Shown one piece after another: positions 13,415 through 22,282 of a stretch of 49,247 nucleotides of DNA. Within the stretch, counting starts at the first letter, position 1. Every line of letters begins with the position of its first letter. The notes beneath the pieces were generated by a model. It did no database searches and was not told the origin of the DNA. It worked only from the letters and a program-made list of their open reading frames with translations. A program made the translations under genes and the position numbers. Source of the stretch: 20CM-2-65-7 sp035943355 (GTDB taxonomy: Bacteria > Gemmatimonadota > Gemmatimonadetes > Gemmatimonadales > GWC2-71-9); the NCBI GenBank assembly GCA_035943355.1, contig DASZCG010000013.1:1-49247 (forward strand), given 5' to 3'.

Positions 13415-14694
13415 CGATCGACCTCGCCCATGACGATGTCGACCGACGCGTTGATCGCGATGAGATCGGACAGCAGGTGGCCTTCGGCCATCCTGGGCAG
13501 GGCGGACAGGTTGATGAAGGACGGCGGGCGGATGCGCCAGCGCACCGGCTTCGCGGTGCCGTCCGATACGAGATAGTTGCCCAATTCGCCCTTGGGATTC
13601 TCGATCCCGACGTACGCCTCTCCCACGGGCGCCTTCACGCCTTCCATCACCTGCTTGAAGTGGAAGATCATCGCTTCCATGTCGCTCATCGCCCGCGTCT
13701 TCGACGGCAGAATCACGCGGGGGTCGTCGACGTTGATTGGGCCATCCGGCAGCCGGTCCAGCGTCTGCTGCAGGATGCGATTGGACTGATAGCACTCCTC
13801 GAGGCGCACCAGATACCGGTCATAGACATCGCCGTGCTCGCCGACGACCACATCGAAGTCGTACGTCTCGTAGCCGAGGTAGGGCTTATCCTTGCGCACG
13901 TCGTACGGGACGCCGCTCGCCCGCAGCATGGGGCCGGAGAGCGAGTGGTCGATCGCCTCGGCGGCAGTGAGCGTCCCGACGCCCTGCGTACGGCCCACCC
14001 ACACCGCATTGCGGGTGAGCACCCGGTCGATCTCGTCCAGCGTCTTGGGGAAGTCCGTCGTGAATTCGCGCAGCTTGTCGACGAAGGGGTCGGGAATATC
14101 GGCCATGAGACCGCCGACGCGAGTCAGGCTCGTCGTCAGGCGTGCGCCCGTCCACATTTCCTGCAGGTCGTAGATCCGCTCGCGCTGTTGAAATGCCCAC
14201 AGGAATGGCGTGAACGCGCCGAGATCGATCGACGTGGTGCCCAGCCACACCATGTGCGAGATGATGCGGCTCATCTCGCAGGCGATCACCCGCAGCACGG
14301 TACAGCGCGGTGTGATTTCGATGCCCATGAGCTTCTCGGCCGCCAGCGCCAGCCCCACGTTATTCGACATGGGCGACAGGTAGTCCGTGCGATCGGTCAG
14401 CGGGATGATCTGGTTGTAGTGGCGGTACTCGCCCAGCTTCTCGAAGCCCGAGTGCAGATACCCGACGTGGGGGATGCAGCGCACCACCGTCTCGCCGTCG
14501 AGCTCCACGACCAGGCGCAGGACGCCGTGGGTGGCGGGATGCTGCGGGCCGAGGTTCACCAGCAGGTGCTCGCCGCCCAGGTCGGGCTCCGTGACCTCCT
14601 CGGCAGCCCGGGCTTTTAGAGGAATGCGCGCGGCACGCCCCTGGGCATCGACGCCGGTTGTGGCCAGCTCGAGCTCGACGGTCCGCTTGGTCAT
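13411..14694 (-). CDS. nuoD: NADH-quinone oxidoreductase subunit D
   Basis: The 49-kDa-type subunit of complex I, 427 residues, related to hydrogenase large subunits; it forms the quinone pocket with NuoB. The NLGPQHPATHGVLRLVVELD stretch carries the quinone-pocket His. HSGFEKLGEYRHYNQIIPLT and DRTDYLSPMSNNVG follow, and the C-terminus ends in the conserved INASVDIVMGEVDR. About 35 residues precede the conserved core, slightly more than usual. The ATG overlaps the nuoC stop as ATGA. NuoC and NuoD are separate genes here, not the fused NuoCD of enterics. Confidence 0.97.
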   Translation of the reverse strand: MTKRTVELELATTGVDAQGRAARIPLKARAAEEVTEPDLGGEHLLVNLGPQHPATHGVLRLVVELDGETVVRCIPHVGYLHSGFEKLGEYRHYNQIIPLTDRTDYLSPMSNNVGLALAAEKLMGIEITPRCTVLRVIACEMSRIISHMVWLGTTSIDLGAFTPFLWAFQQRERIYDLQEMWTGARLTTSLTRVGGLMADIPDPFVDKLREFTTDFPKTLDEIDRVLTRNAVWVGRTQGVGTLTAAEAIDHSLSGPMLRASGVPYDVRKDKPYLGYETYDFDVVVGEHGDVYDRYLVRLEECYQSNRILQQTLDRLPDGPINVDDPRVILPSKTRAMSDMEAMIFHFKQVMEGVKAPVGEAYVGIENPKGELGNYLVSDGTAKPVRWRIRPPSFINLSALPRMAEGHLLSDLIAINASVDIVMGEVDR

Positions 14695-15284
14695 GAGGCT
14701 GGGGGGTCGGGGATCACGCCCCGTTCACCGCGGCGCAAGCGGTCGCGCATGTCCTCGGGCAGGTCGCCGCCCGCCTCGGCGATGGACAGCTCTTCCAGCG
14801 AGTAGTGCGCTTCGGGATTGGCGTTCAATGCCTGGCGAACCTGCTCCGCGCGCGAGAAGCGTCCCCGCAGCGGGAAGCTCTTTCGCAACGGATTGCCCTC
14901 GGCGTAGGTCTCCCACATGAGGATGCGGCGCAGATCGGGATGACCGCGGAACGTGATGCCGAACATGTCGTACACTTCCCGCTCCAGCCAATCGGCGCCG
15001 CGCCACAGACTCCAGACTGAATCGACCACCAGCTCCTCGTCCGCCCGCAGCTCGACCTTGATGCGCACATCGGCACGGCGCTCGAGCGAGCGCAGGAAGT
15101 AGACCAGTTCGATCGGCCGCTCCCGGTCGCGGAATTCGACGGCGGTCACATCGACGAGGTAGTGGAACTGCTGGCCCGGTGTCTCCTTGAGCCACCGCAT
15201 CGCTTCGAGCAGCCGGTCACGCGCGACGAACACAATCCGTTCGCCGTCGCGCGCCACCGCTTCTCGGAGGGCGCCGGGGATCAC
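14691..15284 (-). CDS. nuoC: NADH-quinone oxidoreductase subunit C
   Basis: The 30-kDa-type structural subunit of the complex I Q module, 197 residues. The family signature is ADWLEREVYDMFGITFRGHP followed by LRRILMWETYAEGNPLRKSF. The N-terminal half (FHYLVDVTAVEFRDRERPIE) matches the usual alpha-beta domain. The start overlaps nuoB by four bases and the stop overlaps nuoD by four bases. It carries no cofactor. The C-terminal tail of about 45 residues (SIAEAGGDLPEDMRDRLRRG) is charged and less conserved. Confidence 0.95.
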   Translation of the reverse strand: MIPGALREAVARDGERIVFVARDRLLEAMRWLKETPGQQFHYLVDVTAVEFRDRERPIELVYFLRSLERRADVRIKVELRADEELVVDSVWSLWRGADWLEREVYDMFGITFRGHPDLRRILMWETYAEGNPLRKSFPLRGRFSRAEQVRQALNANPEAHYSLEELSIAEAGGDLPEDMRDRLRRGERGVIPDPPAS

Positions 15285-15886
15285 GACGAACGGAACTGGT
15301 GGACGGAATTGCCGAACGGCTCCGAGATCTCGTCGATAGTCTCGGGCGGGAGGCGCAGGCCCTTGTCGTCGAGCGGCTGCTCTTCGCGCCGCCGCACGTG
15401 ATCGAACAGCGACTCACCCTTGATCTTCTTGTGGAGCAGAAGAATCCCGTACAGCAGTCCCTCCGGCCGCGGCGGGCAGCCGGGCACGTAGACGTCCACC
15501 GGGACGATTGTGTCGATCCCCTGCACCATTGCATAGTTGTCGAAAATGCCGCCGGTCGATGCGCAGGCGCCCATCGAGATCACCCACTTGGGTTGCGGCA
15601 TCTGGTCGTAGATGCGGCGGATCACCGGAGCGAGCTTGAAAGGCAACCGGCCCGCGCAAATCAGGACGTCGGCCTGGCGCGGAGAAAATGCCTGGCGCTC
15701 CATGCCAAAGCGCGCGAAGTCGAAGCGGCTCGCGGCCGTCGCCATGAACTCGATGGCGCAGCAGGCGGTGCCGAACGGCATCGGCCAGAGGGAGTTCGCA
15801 CGTGATGAGTTGACCGCCCAGTCCACCAGGTCCTGGAACTTGGCGAGCAAATAGTTCGAGCTCTTGACCTCGCCGACGTGTTTCAT
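15281..15886 (-). CDS. nuoB: NADH-quinone oxidoreductase subunit B (cluster N2)
   Basis: The PSST subunit of complex I, 201 residues, carrying the terminal [4Fe-4S] cluster N2 that reduces quinone. The unusual tandem cysteine pair is at residues 42-43 (GTACCAIEFMA), with Cys108 in MGACASTGG and Cys137 in VPGCPPRPEGLL. The C-terminal 50 residues extend beyond the minimal core and are charged. It starts four bases after nuoA ends and overlaps nuoC by four bases. All four ligands are present, so an active subunit is expected. Confidence 0.97.
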   Translation of the reverse strand: MKHVGEVKSSNYLLAKFQDLVDWAVNSSRANSLWPMPFGTACCAIEFMATAASRFDFARFGMERQAFSPRQADVLICAGRLPFKLAPVIRRIYDQMPQPKWVISMGACASTGGIFDNYAMVQGIDTIVPVDVYVPGCPPRPEGLLYGILLLHKKIKGESLFDHVRRREEQPLDDKGLRLPPETIDEISEPFGNSVHQFRSS

Positions 15887-15890
15887 GCGA

Positions 15891-16307
15891 TCAATCCCAC
15901 TGAAAGGCCCCCCGTTTCCAGACGTAGATGTAGCCGACGAACAGGATGAGGAGAAATACCAGCATCTCTACCAATAGGAAGCCCGTGGTCACGGTGCCGT
16001 TGCCCATGAAGATCACGGCCCACGGGATGAGAAACACCGTTTCGATGTCGAAGGGCATGAACAGCACCGCCACGAGATAGAACTTTACCGAGAAGCGCTC
16101 ATGCGCGTCGCCCAGCGGCGGCATTCCGCTCTCGTACGGGCGTTCCTTGACATCGGTGGGCCGCCGCGGGCCGAGAAAATGGGAGAGCACGATCATCGTG
16201 ATGCCGGCGACGATCGCCAAACCGATCAGCATGAGTAGGGAGATGTAGGGCTGCATCGCGCTCGTGAAAAAATTCACTAAGTCTCGGCCGTTCGTCAAGC
16301 TGGCCAT
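15891..16307 (-). CDS. nuoA: NADH-quinone oxidoreductase subunit A
   Basis: Three-helix membrane subunit of complex I, 138 residues by the start used here. RPYESGMPPLGDAHERFSVK is the conserved loop after helix 1, and FDIETVFLIPWAVIF carries the conserved acidic residues of helix 2. The chosen ATG leaves only 21 bases to the divergent dcd start. A second ATG at 16256 (MQPYISLLMLIG) is also plausible: it would give 121 residues and starts right before helix 1. Neither has a strong ribosome-binding site. It is the first gene of the nuo operon. Confidence 0.93.
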   Translation of the reverse strand: MASLTNGRDLVNFFTSAMQPYISLLMLIGLAIVAGITMIVLSHFLGPRRPTDVKERPYESGMPPLGDAHERFSVKFYLVAVLFMPFDIETVFLIPWAVIFMGNGTVTTGFLLVEMLVFLLILFVGYIYVWKRGAFQWD

Positions 16308-16312
16308 GGCCC

Positions 16313-16320
16313 ATTACATT
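16313..16320. promoter_or_regulatory. Candidate overlapping divergent -10 boxes for nuoA and dcd
   Basis: The 21-base gap between the two divergent start codons contains ATTACATT. On the minus strand this reads TGTAAT (16318-16313, five of six matches to the -10 consensus), just upstream of nuoA. On the plus strand it reads TACATT (16315-16320, four of six), just upstream of dcd. Weak -35-like hexamers exist inside the opposite gene on each side: TCGTCA at 16292-16297 for dcd with a 17-base spacer, and TTGATG at 16339-16334 for nuoA with a 15-base spacer. If both are used, both messages would be leaderless or nearly so. Inference from consensus matching only. Confidence 0.35.
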
Positions 16321-16328
16321 GCGGGCCC

Positions 16329-16889
16329 ATGTCCATCAAATCTGATCGCTGGATTACCAAAATGTCGAGGGAGCACGGGATGATCGAGCCTTTCGCCGAC
16401 CGGCAGGTCCGCGAGGGGGTGATCTCGTACGGCGTCTCGTCCTACGGCTACGACATGCGCGTCGCTCCCGAGTTCAAGATCTTCACCAACGCGCTGTCGG
16501 CGGTGGTGGATCCAAAACGGTTCGACCCGAAGTCGTTCGTCGAATTCAGCGGTGCAGTCTGTATCGTCCCTCCCAATTCGTTCGCGCTGGCGAGCTCGGT
16601 CGAATATTTCCGGATTCCGCGCAACTGTCTGACGATCTGCGTCGGGAAGAGCACCTATGCGCGTTGCGGCATCATCGTCAACGTCACGCCGTTCGAGCCG
16701 GAGTGGGAAGGCTTTGTCACGCTGGAGATTTCCAACACGACGCCGTTGCCCGCGAAGATCTACGCGAACGAAGGAATTGCGCAGGTACTCTTCTTCACCG
16801 CCGATGCAGGGGACGAATGCGAAATCTCGTACAAGGATAAGAAGGGGAAATACCAGGCCCAGCGGGGGATCACACTGCCGAAGCTTTAG
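16329..16889 (+). CDS. dcd: dCTP deaminase
   Basis: Deaminates dCTP to dUTP, supplying the precursor of dUMP for thymidylate synthesis; 186 residues, close to the usual length. The N-terminus MSIKSDRWITKMSREHGMI and the SYGVSSYGYDMR stretch are diagnostic. The active-site region reads GKSTYARCGIIVNVTPFEPE followed by WEGFVTLEISNTTPLPAKIY, with the catalytic Glu in VTLEIS. ANEGIAQVLFF follows. There is no obvious ribosome-binding site before the ATG, so a leaderless message is possible. The 3' end overlaps the convergent DUF2339 gene by 20 bases. The bifunctional dCTP deaminase/dUTPase cannot be fully excluded, but the sequence looks like the monofunctional type. Confidence 0.95.
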   Translation: MSIKSDRWITKMSREHGMIEPFADRQVREGVISYGVSSYGYDMRVAPEFKIFTNALSAVVDPKRFDPKSFVEFSGAVCIVPPNSFALASSVEYFRIPRNCLTICVGKSTYARCGIIVNVTPFEPEWEGFVTLEISNTTPLPAKIYANEGIAQVLFFTADAGDECEISYKDKKGKYQAQRGITLPKL

Positions 16890-19131
16890 CCGCTCTCGCG
16901 CGCTTGTTGTAGGCGTATGCCACCGCGAGCGTGATCAGCGCCAGCACAAAGAAACTCGCCACCCGATACAGCGCCTCGAGCGCCGACAGGTCGTACAGCA
17001 CGATCTTCGATGCTGCCAGCGCTGCGACCCCCAGTCCCGCCGACCTCACGACCTTCCGGTTGAGCGAGAACCCGACGCGTACCAGCGCGCCCGCGTACAA
17101 CAGCCAGAAGGTGCTAATCGCGAGATCGCCCGCCAGCTCACTGGTGAACGCCCGGTGCAGCTCGAGCGAGCCGCCGAGCAGGACGCAGCCGCCTGCCATC
17201 CACCAGAAGGCGGCCTGCCCCTGCCCCATCGGGTCGGGGGGACGATGCGCCGCGGGCCACCAGCGGGCCGCCACCACCGCGGCCGCCGCCGCGACGTACC
17301 ATGCCGCCGACCAGACTCCCAGGAACGCGGGATCGGCGGGATCGCGCGCTCCCCACGTCACGCTGAAGAGCAGTAAGTACGCCGCCCCCGTGAGCAGCAG
17401 CGCCGACCGCAGCGCCACGACGCGAAGTGCCGGCCTCCAGAACGAGGCGCCGAGCACCAGCCCCGTGGCGAAGACGACCCAGTACAACACGAGCGCCGTC
17501 GCCGCGTAAAACGTCGAGGGCAGCAATGCGCGATCGAGCTCGAGCGAGCCGCCAAAGAGGAGTGTCGCGACGGCTGTCGACCACAATAGCACGTCTGTCT
17601 TGTCCGCCCTCTCCCGCCGCGCGTCGGTCTCCCACCACCGCGCGGTCGCCGCAAATGCCGGCAGGCAGACGTACCATGCGAGCGACCAATGGCCGACGAA
17701 CGCAGGATCGGCCGGCGAGCGGATCGCCAGCGCGACGCTGAAAAGCTGCAGGAACGCGAGCGGCGCGAGCACGGCGCTTACCTCGAGTGCGCCGGGGCAC
17801 CGGGCCCAACGACCACTCGCGCCCGCCACAGCGGCGAGGACGGCCCAACCGGCCGCGACCGTCGCTCCGTCCCACTGACCCGAGATCGCGAGCGCGAGCA
17901 GGACGAACCCCATCACCGCCACGTGCACCGCTTTGAGCGGCCAACCGCTGGCCAGGTACACCACGCCCAATGCGAGCGGCACGAGCCCACCCCACGGCGC
18001 GAGGACATCCGGCGGGGCGACTACGCCGAGCGTGACAAGCGCCAGAGGCGTGAGGTAAACAATGAACTCCGGCGATAGCTGATTCTCGGTGAACCCCGCG
18101 AGGGGTGTCGTGCGCAGCTGCTGCCACCAGACGATGAGCGTGATCAGCGCGCCGGCCCCGAGCGCCGTCCAGCGCAAGGCATCGTTCGCGGTCGTGGCAA
18201 ACAGCAGCATCCACACCATCGCCAGCGCCCCGATCCGCCCCTCCGGCCAGGGCGAGCGCGTGGTCCCCGTTGCCAGCAGCGCCACGACAGCGCCGAGCAC
18301 GCCGTAGTTGACTCCGAGCGTCGTGGTAAGATCCTTCGAGATCACGGCCGCTGGTAACAGGAAGAACCCGAACAGCGCGGTGTTGAACGTTGCCCGCCAG
18401 CTCATCCGCTCGGCGAGCACCATCAAGCTCGTCCCGACGACGGCCATGTAGGCGAGGAACTTCGCCGGCGACGGCTCTGCCGAAGCGAGGAAGAGCGGCG
18501 CGAGATACGCGCCGGCGAGCGCCCAGATGGCCAGGGCTTCGACGCTGTGTCGGACTGCCATGGCAACGACGACGCCGCTGGTCGCTGCCAGGAGCAGTAC
18601 TCCGATCTCCCTGCTCACGAGCGCGTAGGGTCCGGCGGCGGCCCAGATGCCGAGGTAAACGAGGCCACCACCGCCGCCGAGGATGGCGGCGCCGTAGCGC
18701 AGCATCCCGCGCCGCACCAAATGATCGCCCCAGATGCCGAGCGCGACGCCGACTGCGACGGTGCCGCTCACCCTCACGATCGGCGCGATCCAGCCGTGCT
18801 GGATAGCGTAGTTGAGGAAGAATCCGCCGGTCGCGAGCAGAGCCAACACACCCACCACCAGCAGACCGCGCTGGCCAACCCACTGTTCCCAGTCAATGAC
18901 TCGATCGGGAGTGGGAGTGATCTCGACTTGCGGGCGAAGGGCGACGCGTGGTGCGTTGGCTGGGGAGGGCGGCGACTGCGTCGTCGCGGCGGCGCTGATC
19001 GCGCGTGGCGCGCTGGGGAGTTCGCGGGCCCGCGCTGCACCCGCGGGCAAAATGAGGGCACTGAGCTGCCGCACAATGCCCTCCAGCTGGGCGACGCGTC
19101 GCTCGAGTTGCTCGAGGCGATCGTCAGCCAT
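16870..19131 (-). CDS. DUF2339 family multi-pass membrane protein
   Basis: Protein of 753 residues, largely membrane-embedded. It opens with a short coiled coil (LEQLERRVAQLEGIVRQL, residues about 6-24), then a Pro/Ala-rich linker of about 60 residues. Next comes the DUF2339 entry motif (DWEQWVGQRGLLVVGVLALL and FFLNYAIQHGWIAPIVRVSG). The Gly-rich loop (LRYGAAILGGGGGLVYLGIW) follows, and then more than 20 hydrophobic segments. It ends in a positively charged tail (YNKRARAAKASAV). The family (COG5373) is widespread and, as far as I know, functionally unassigned. It lies three bases after the small membrane protein gene and overlaps the 3' end of dcd. Family call is good; function unknown. Confidence 0.8.
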   Translation of the reverse strand: MADDRLEQLERRVAQLEGIVRQLSALILPAGAARARELPSAPRAISAAATTQSPPSPANAPRVALRPQVEITPTPDRVIDWEQWVGQRGLLVVGVLALLATGGFFLNYAIQHGWIAPIVRVSGTVAVGVALGIWGDHLVRRGMLRYGAAILGGGGGLVYLGIWAAAGPYALVSREIGVLLLAATSGVVVAMAVRHSVEALAIWALAGAYLAPLFLASAEPSPAKFLAYMAVVGTSLMVLAERMSWRATFNTALFGFFLLPAAVISKDLTTTLGVNYGVLGAVVALLATGTTRSPWPEGRIGALAMVWMLLFATTANDALRWTALGAGALITLIVWWQQLRTTPLAGFTENQLSPEFIVYLTPLALVTLGVVAPPDVLAPWGGLVPLALGVVYLASGWPLKAVHVAVMGFVLLALAISGQWDGATVAAGWAVLAAVAGASGRWARCPGALEVSAVLAPLAFLQLFSVALAIRSPADPAFVGHWSLAWYVCLPAFAATARWWETDARRERADKTDVLLWSTAVATLLFGGSLELDRALLPSTFYAATALVLYWVVFATGLVLGASFWRPALRVVALRSALLLTGAAYLLLFSVTWGARDPADPAFLGVWSAAWYVAAAAAVVAARWWPAAHRPPDPMGQGQAAFWWMAGGCVLLGGSLELHRAFTSELAGDLAISTFWLLYAGALVRVGFSLNRKVVRSAGLGVAALAASKIVLYDLSALEALYRVASFFVLALITLAVAYAYNKRARAAKASAV

Positions 19132-19134
19132 ATG

Positions 19135-19563
19135 TCATGCGCCTGCCCCCGCCCCCGCTTGAGACGTGTGACGCGATCCTGCCGCCGTTATTGCCGCCGT
19201 CACGACGACGAGGATGATCAGATCAGGAATCCAGCCAAGCTCCGTTGCCGGCACCGCCATCTGCACGAAGTACATCACGAAATCGAACAAGCCGATGAGC
19301 AGGCCGAGCAGGAGGGTCAGCTGCAGCGTCCGGCCCAAGCGCGAGAGCAGGCCGCCGGTGAAGAGCGCGACGGCCCCCTGCCCCGCGGCGATCGCCAGCG
19401 CGGTGATGATGCCGCCGAACAGGGTCTCCATGAACGCGGAGCGGCCGGGGTGGTAACTGAAGAACCACGTGTGGATCAGCGCGATGACCACGCCCGCCCC
19501 GGCGGCGCAGATCGTGGCCCAGATCGCGTAGTAGATGACGATGCGTGTTCTATTGTCTTCCAT
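19135..19563 (-). CDS. Hypothetical four-helix membrane protein
   Basis: I do not recognise this 142-residue protein. Four hydrophobic segments are visible: roughly residues 8-30, 45-70, 78-102 and 110-130. The N-terminus is short and polar (MEDNRTR), and the tail is Ala/Gly-rich. A His-Pro-Gly loop (WFFSYHPGRSAFMETLFGG) lies between helices 1 and 2. The start ATG is nine bases after the M28 peptidase stop, and the DUF2339 gene starts three bases after its end, so co-transcription is very likely. No catalytic motif is seen. Confidence 0.65.
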   Translation of the reverse strand: MEDNRTRIVIYYAIWATICAAGAGVVIALIHTWFFSYHPGRSAFMETLFGGIITALAIAAGQGAVALFTGGLLSRLGRTLQLTLLLGLLIGLFDFVMYFVQMAVPATELGWIPDLIILVVVTAAITAAGSRHTSQAGAGAGA

Positions 19564-19572
19564 GGCTCTATC

Positions 19573-21624
19573 CTAGCGCAGGGCCGCGGCGGCTTCAACC
19601 AAGGCCGCGCGTGCCTGGTCAACCCGGCTCACGAGATCGGTCAGCTCTTTGTTCGTGGTCGCCGCGTCGCCGTAGCGAATTGCTTCGTTCACGGACGGGA
19701 ACGCCATGGTGGCGTATCCATTGTCGAGATCGGCCGCGAACTGCAGGCTCCGGAACCAGGGCCGGCTCGCCAACCCCTCGGGGCGCGTGAGACGGCGCTC
19801 GACCTGCATCAGAGCGGCGTTGACGCGCCGCGTGCGGCTGGAGTCGACTCCGCCCGCGCGGTTGAGCGCCGAGTCCCGCGTCGTGTTGAACGCGCGCGCC
19901 ACCGCGGTGAAGCGGTCGAGCGCGTCTTTGAGCGACTGCGTGCTGACCGTTTCCTTCCACTGCTTCTTCGCGAGCCCCGAATCGAGCTGCGAGACGAGGC
20001 CGGTCATCTCGCTGCCGAAGGCGGCATAATCCAGCGGGACGAGATCGCTGTTCGCGAGCCGACCCATGATCACCGCCACGAGCTGCGCACCAGCCCGGTG
20101 CGCCTGGTAGCCCGGATCGCCGAACCGCGACATCCAGTCGTACGAGTCATACATCGAGTGATAGATGCCGTCCGGTCCGTCGAACCCGATGCCGCCTGCC
20201 GGAATGCCGAGGTGATGGTAGAAGCCGGAGAAGTCGGATCCCCCGCCGAGATTACCCATCGTCAGGGCGGTGGTGTCGCCGTTCTTGGCTTTCAACCAGA
20301 CATCGTAGACCGTCCCTGGCCCGACCGGGTCGGGCACGACGTGCGTCGCCGCGCGCAGCAACGGCTTCAACGAGGGCGAGCCACTGCCGCCGAAATTGGG
20401 GCCCGCGAAGGTGCCGTCTTCGTTGATGTACGCCACGACGCGCGCGCGCAGCGTATCCTCGAGCTCCTCCACCCATTCCGTCGACCCGATCAGTCCCCAC
20501 TCTTCCGCATCCCAGGTGGCAAAGACCACCGTGCGCGCCGGCCGCATCCCATCGCGCGCGAGCGCGGCGAACGCGCGCGCGGTTTCCAGGACGCAGACGG
20601 TGCCGCTCACGTTGTCGCGCGCGCCCGGTCCCCACGCGTCGCGATGGCCACCCACGACCACCCACTCGTCCGGCCAGCGCGCGCCGCGAATCATGCCGAT
20701 GGTATTCCAGATCTTGTGGAAGGCGCGTTGGCCGCGTTCGGTCTTCACGTGCAGGCGGGCGCGCGCCGGACCGGGGCCGACGTGATACCGGAACGGCAGG
20801 CCGCCCTGCCAGCTCTGCGGGACCGAGACGCCCGTCATCGGCTCGAGGAAGCGTCGCGCGTTCCCGTAGCTCATGGGGATGATCGGAATGTGGGGAATGT
20901 CGAGCGAGTCCTCGGGCACGCGGCGCGCGCCCTCGACGGATGCCCAGGAGGGTGTCGTAGGATCGCCGTTCCCGTTCATCATGCTGCCGCGTTGAATGCC
21001 GCCCGCGGGCCGCATCGGGCCTGTGGGATAGACATCGCCGCGGAAGAAGCCGTCTTCCTGCGGGTCGGAGTACACGATCAGGCCCACCGCGCCGCGCTTC
21101 TGCGCCTCGCGCGCCTTGATGCCGCGGAACGAACGGCCGTAACGCGCGATGGCGATCTTGCCGCTTACGCTGATGCCAAGCGAATCGAGCGTCTTGTAGT
21201 CCTCTATCAAGCCGTAATTCACGTAGACCACGTCGGCGGTGACGTTGCCGTCGCCGGTGTAGCCGTTGAACGGCGGGATCTGCGGACCCTTCCCGGGCTC
21301 CGCCAATGAGAGTGGCTCGGGCTTGGCGCGCGGGCCGGGGATGATCCACGCCGCGACGGTATCGGGCTGTGGCAGATAGATCGTGTACTCCTTACTCCAG
21401 GCGTCGATGCCCCACGACTTGAGCCGGTCGAGCACGTAGTCGCGCGTCGTGGCTTGCGCGGGCGTGCCGGCCATGTGTGGGACGGCGGAGAGGTCGCGCG
21501 ACATCTGGCGAACACTGCCGGTGTCGGGAATCGCCAAGAGGCGCTGTTCGAAGGTTTGCGCCTGCAGACGTGCCGACATGCCGACGTATATCAGCAGAAG
21601 CGTGTAGATCACTCCACGTCTCAT
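19573..21624 (-). CDS. Secreted M28-family (glutamate carboxypeptidase II/PSMA-like) peptidase
   Basis: Zinc exopeptidase of 683 residues. A signal peptide (MRRGVIYTLLLIYVGMSARL, ending about AQA) sends it across the membrane. A protease-associated insert (TADVVYVNYG...GKIAIARYGRSFRG) precedes the M28 core, as in PSMA. Metal and catalytic residues are seen in VVGGHRDAWGPGARDNVSG, TWDAEEWGLIGSTEW (Glu pair), YINEDG and GIYHSMYDSYDWM. A C-terminal helical dimerisation-like domain follows. The start ATG has GGGGAG six bases upstream; two bases separate it from the DUF2238 gene. Expected role is trimming C-terminal residues from peptides in the periplasm or outside the cell. The exact substrate is unknown. 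Confidence 0.88.
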   Translation of the reverse strand: MRRGVIYTLLLIYVGMSARLQAQTFEQRLLAIPDTGSVRQMSRDLSAVPHMAGTPAQATTRDYVLDRLKSWGIDAWSKEYTIYLPQPDTVAAWIIPGPRAKPEPLSLAEPGKGPQIPPFNGYTGDGNVTADVVYVNYGLIEDYKTLDSLGISVSGKIAIARYGRSFRGIKAREAQKRGAVGLIVYSDPQEDGFFRGDVYPTGPMRPAGGIQRGSMMNGNGDPTTPSWASVEGARRVPEDSLDIPHIPIIPMSYGNARRFLEPMTGVSVPQSWQGGLPFRYHVGPGPARARLHVKTERGQRAFHKIWNTIGMIRGARWPDEWVVVGGHRDAWGPGARDNVSGTVCVLETARAFAALARDGMRPARTVVFATWDAEEWGLIGSTEWVEELEDTLRARVVAYINEDGTFAGPNFGGSGSPSLKPLLRAATHVVPDPVGPGTVYDVWLKAKNGDTTALTMGNLGGGSDFSGFYHHLGIPAGGIGFDGPDGIYHSMYDSYDWMSRFGDPGYQAHRAGAQLVAVIMGRLANSDLVPLDYAAFGSEMTGLVSQLDSGLAKKQWKETVSTQSLKDALDRFTAVARAFNTTRDSALNRAGGVDSSRTRRVNAALMQVERRLTRPEGLASRPWFRSLQFAADLDNGYATMAFPSVNEAIRYGDAATTNKELTDLVSRVDQARAALVEAAAALR

Positions 21625-21626
21625 GA

Positions 21627-22202
21627 TCACTCCCCAGCGAGCAAGATCGGTCTCGGCGCTCGCAGCTTCCGAATAAGAGCCGTCATAGACATGCACAGCA
21701 ACGCCCCCAGGGCCGCGAGGCCCATGTCCTTCTGCGGATCCCACACGTCGCCCTGCGTGCCGAGCCACGCGTCTCCCGTGCCCGGCGCTACCATCGTGGC
21801 CACGACCATCTCCATGATCTCGTACAGCGCACTGAAGGCGAGCGTGACGTCGAGCGGGAGATAATACGCCCAGAAACCGCGCGCGTTGGCCACGCGGAGG
21901 AACACCTCGCGAATCGGGTACGCCAGCAACAAGCCGAACGAGAAGTGGACCACGCGGTCGAACGGATTGCGCGCGAAGCCAAACGTGCGCTGCATCCAGA
22001 ATCCGAAGGGGACTTCGGAGTACGTGTAGTGCGCGCCGATGGCGTGCAGCGTGAGAAACACCGTGATAAGCAGATACGACAGATCGGACAGCGGAAATGC
22101 GCGATAGGTGCCGATCAGAATCGCCATCACGGCGAACACCAGAAGATTCTCCAGGACCCAATCGTGCCGGTCGAGCGGGCGGACGGCCGTGACGATCCAC
22201 AC
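21627..22202 (-). CDS. DUF2238 (YjdF-like) membrane protein
   Basis: Integral membrane protein of at least 191 residues. Family signatures are DWVLENLLVFAVMAILIGTY, LSDLSYLLITVFLTLHAIGA followed by HYTYSEVP, RNPFDRVVHFSFGLLLAYPI, and WLGTQGDVWDPQKDMGLAAL. The conserved His, Asp and Tyr residues suggest a metal or catalytic site, but the family is uncharacterised to my knowledge. The coordinates use the GTG at 22202, preceded by GGAG. In-frame sequence upstream, with no ATG/GTG/TTG, encodes LLQGLLVWYGAVW, which would complete the first membrane helix. A CTG at 22286 overlapping the previous stop as CTGA may be the true start. Confidence 0.82.
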   Translation of the reverse strand: MWIVTAVRPLDRHDWVLENLLVFAVMAILIGTYRAFPLSDLSYLLITVFLTLHAIGAHYTYSEVPFGFWMQRTFGFARNPFDRVVHFSFGLLLAYPIREVFLRVANARGFWAYYLPLDVTLAFSALYEIMEMVVATMVAPGTGDAWLGTQGDVWDPQKDMGLAALGALLCMSMTALIRKLRAPRPILLAGE

Positions 22203-22282
22203 CGCTCCGTACCAGACGAGCAGCCCCTGCAGCAGGCGGTTTTTGGAGAACCCGACGGTCTTGTGAGTCGTCGACGTCGAGA

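Noticed and set aside
18547..21309. Plus-strand open frame of about 920 codons
   Set aside because: Antisense to the DUF2339, 142-residue and M28 genes. The sense frames have membrane segments, signal peptide and catalytic motifs; this one has none.
22203..22282. A separate small gene in the gap before the DUF2238 gene
   Set aside because: The only sensible reading is the in-frame N-terminal extension of DUF2238; no independent start and no RNA-like fold beyond chance.
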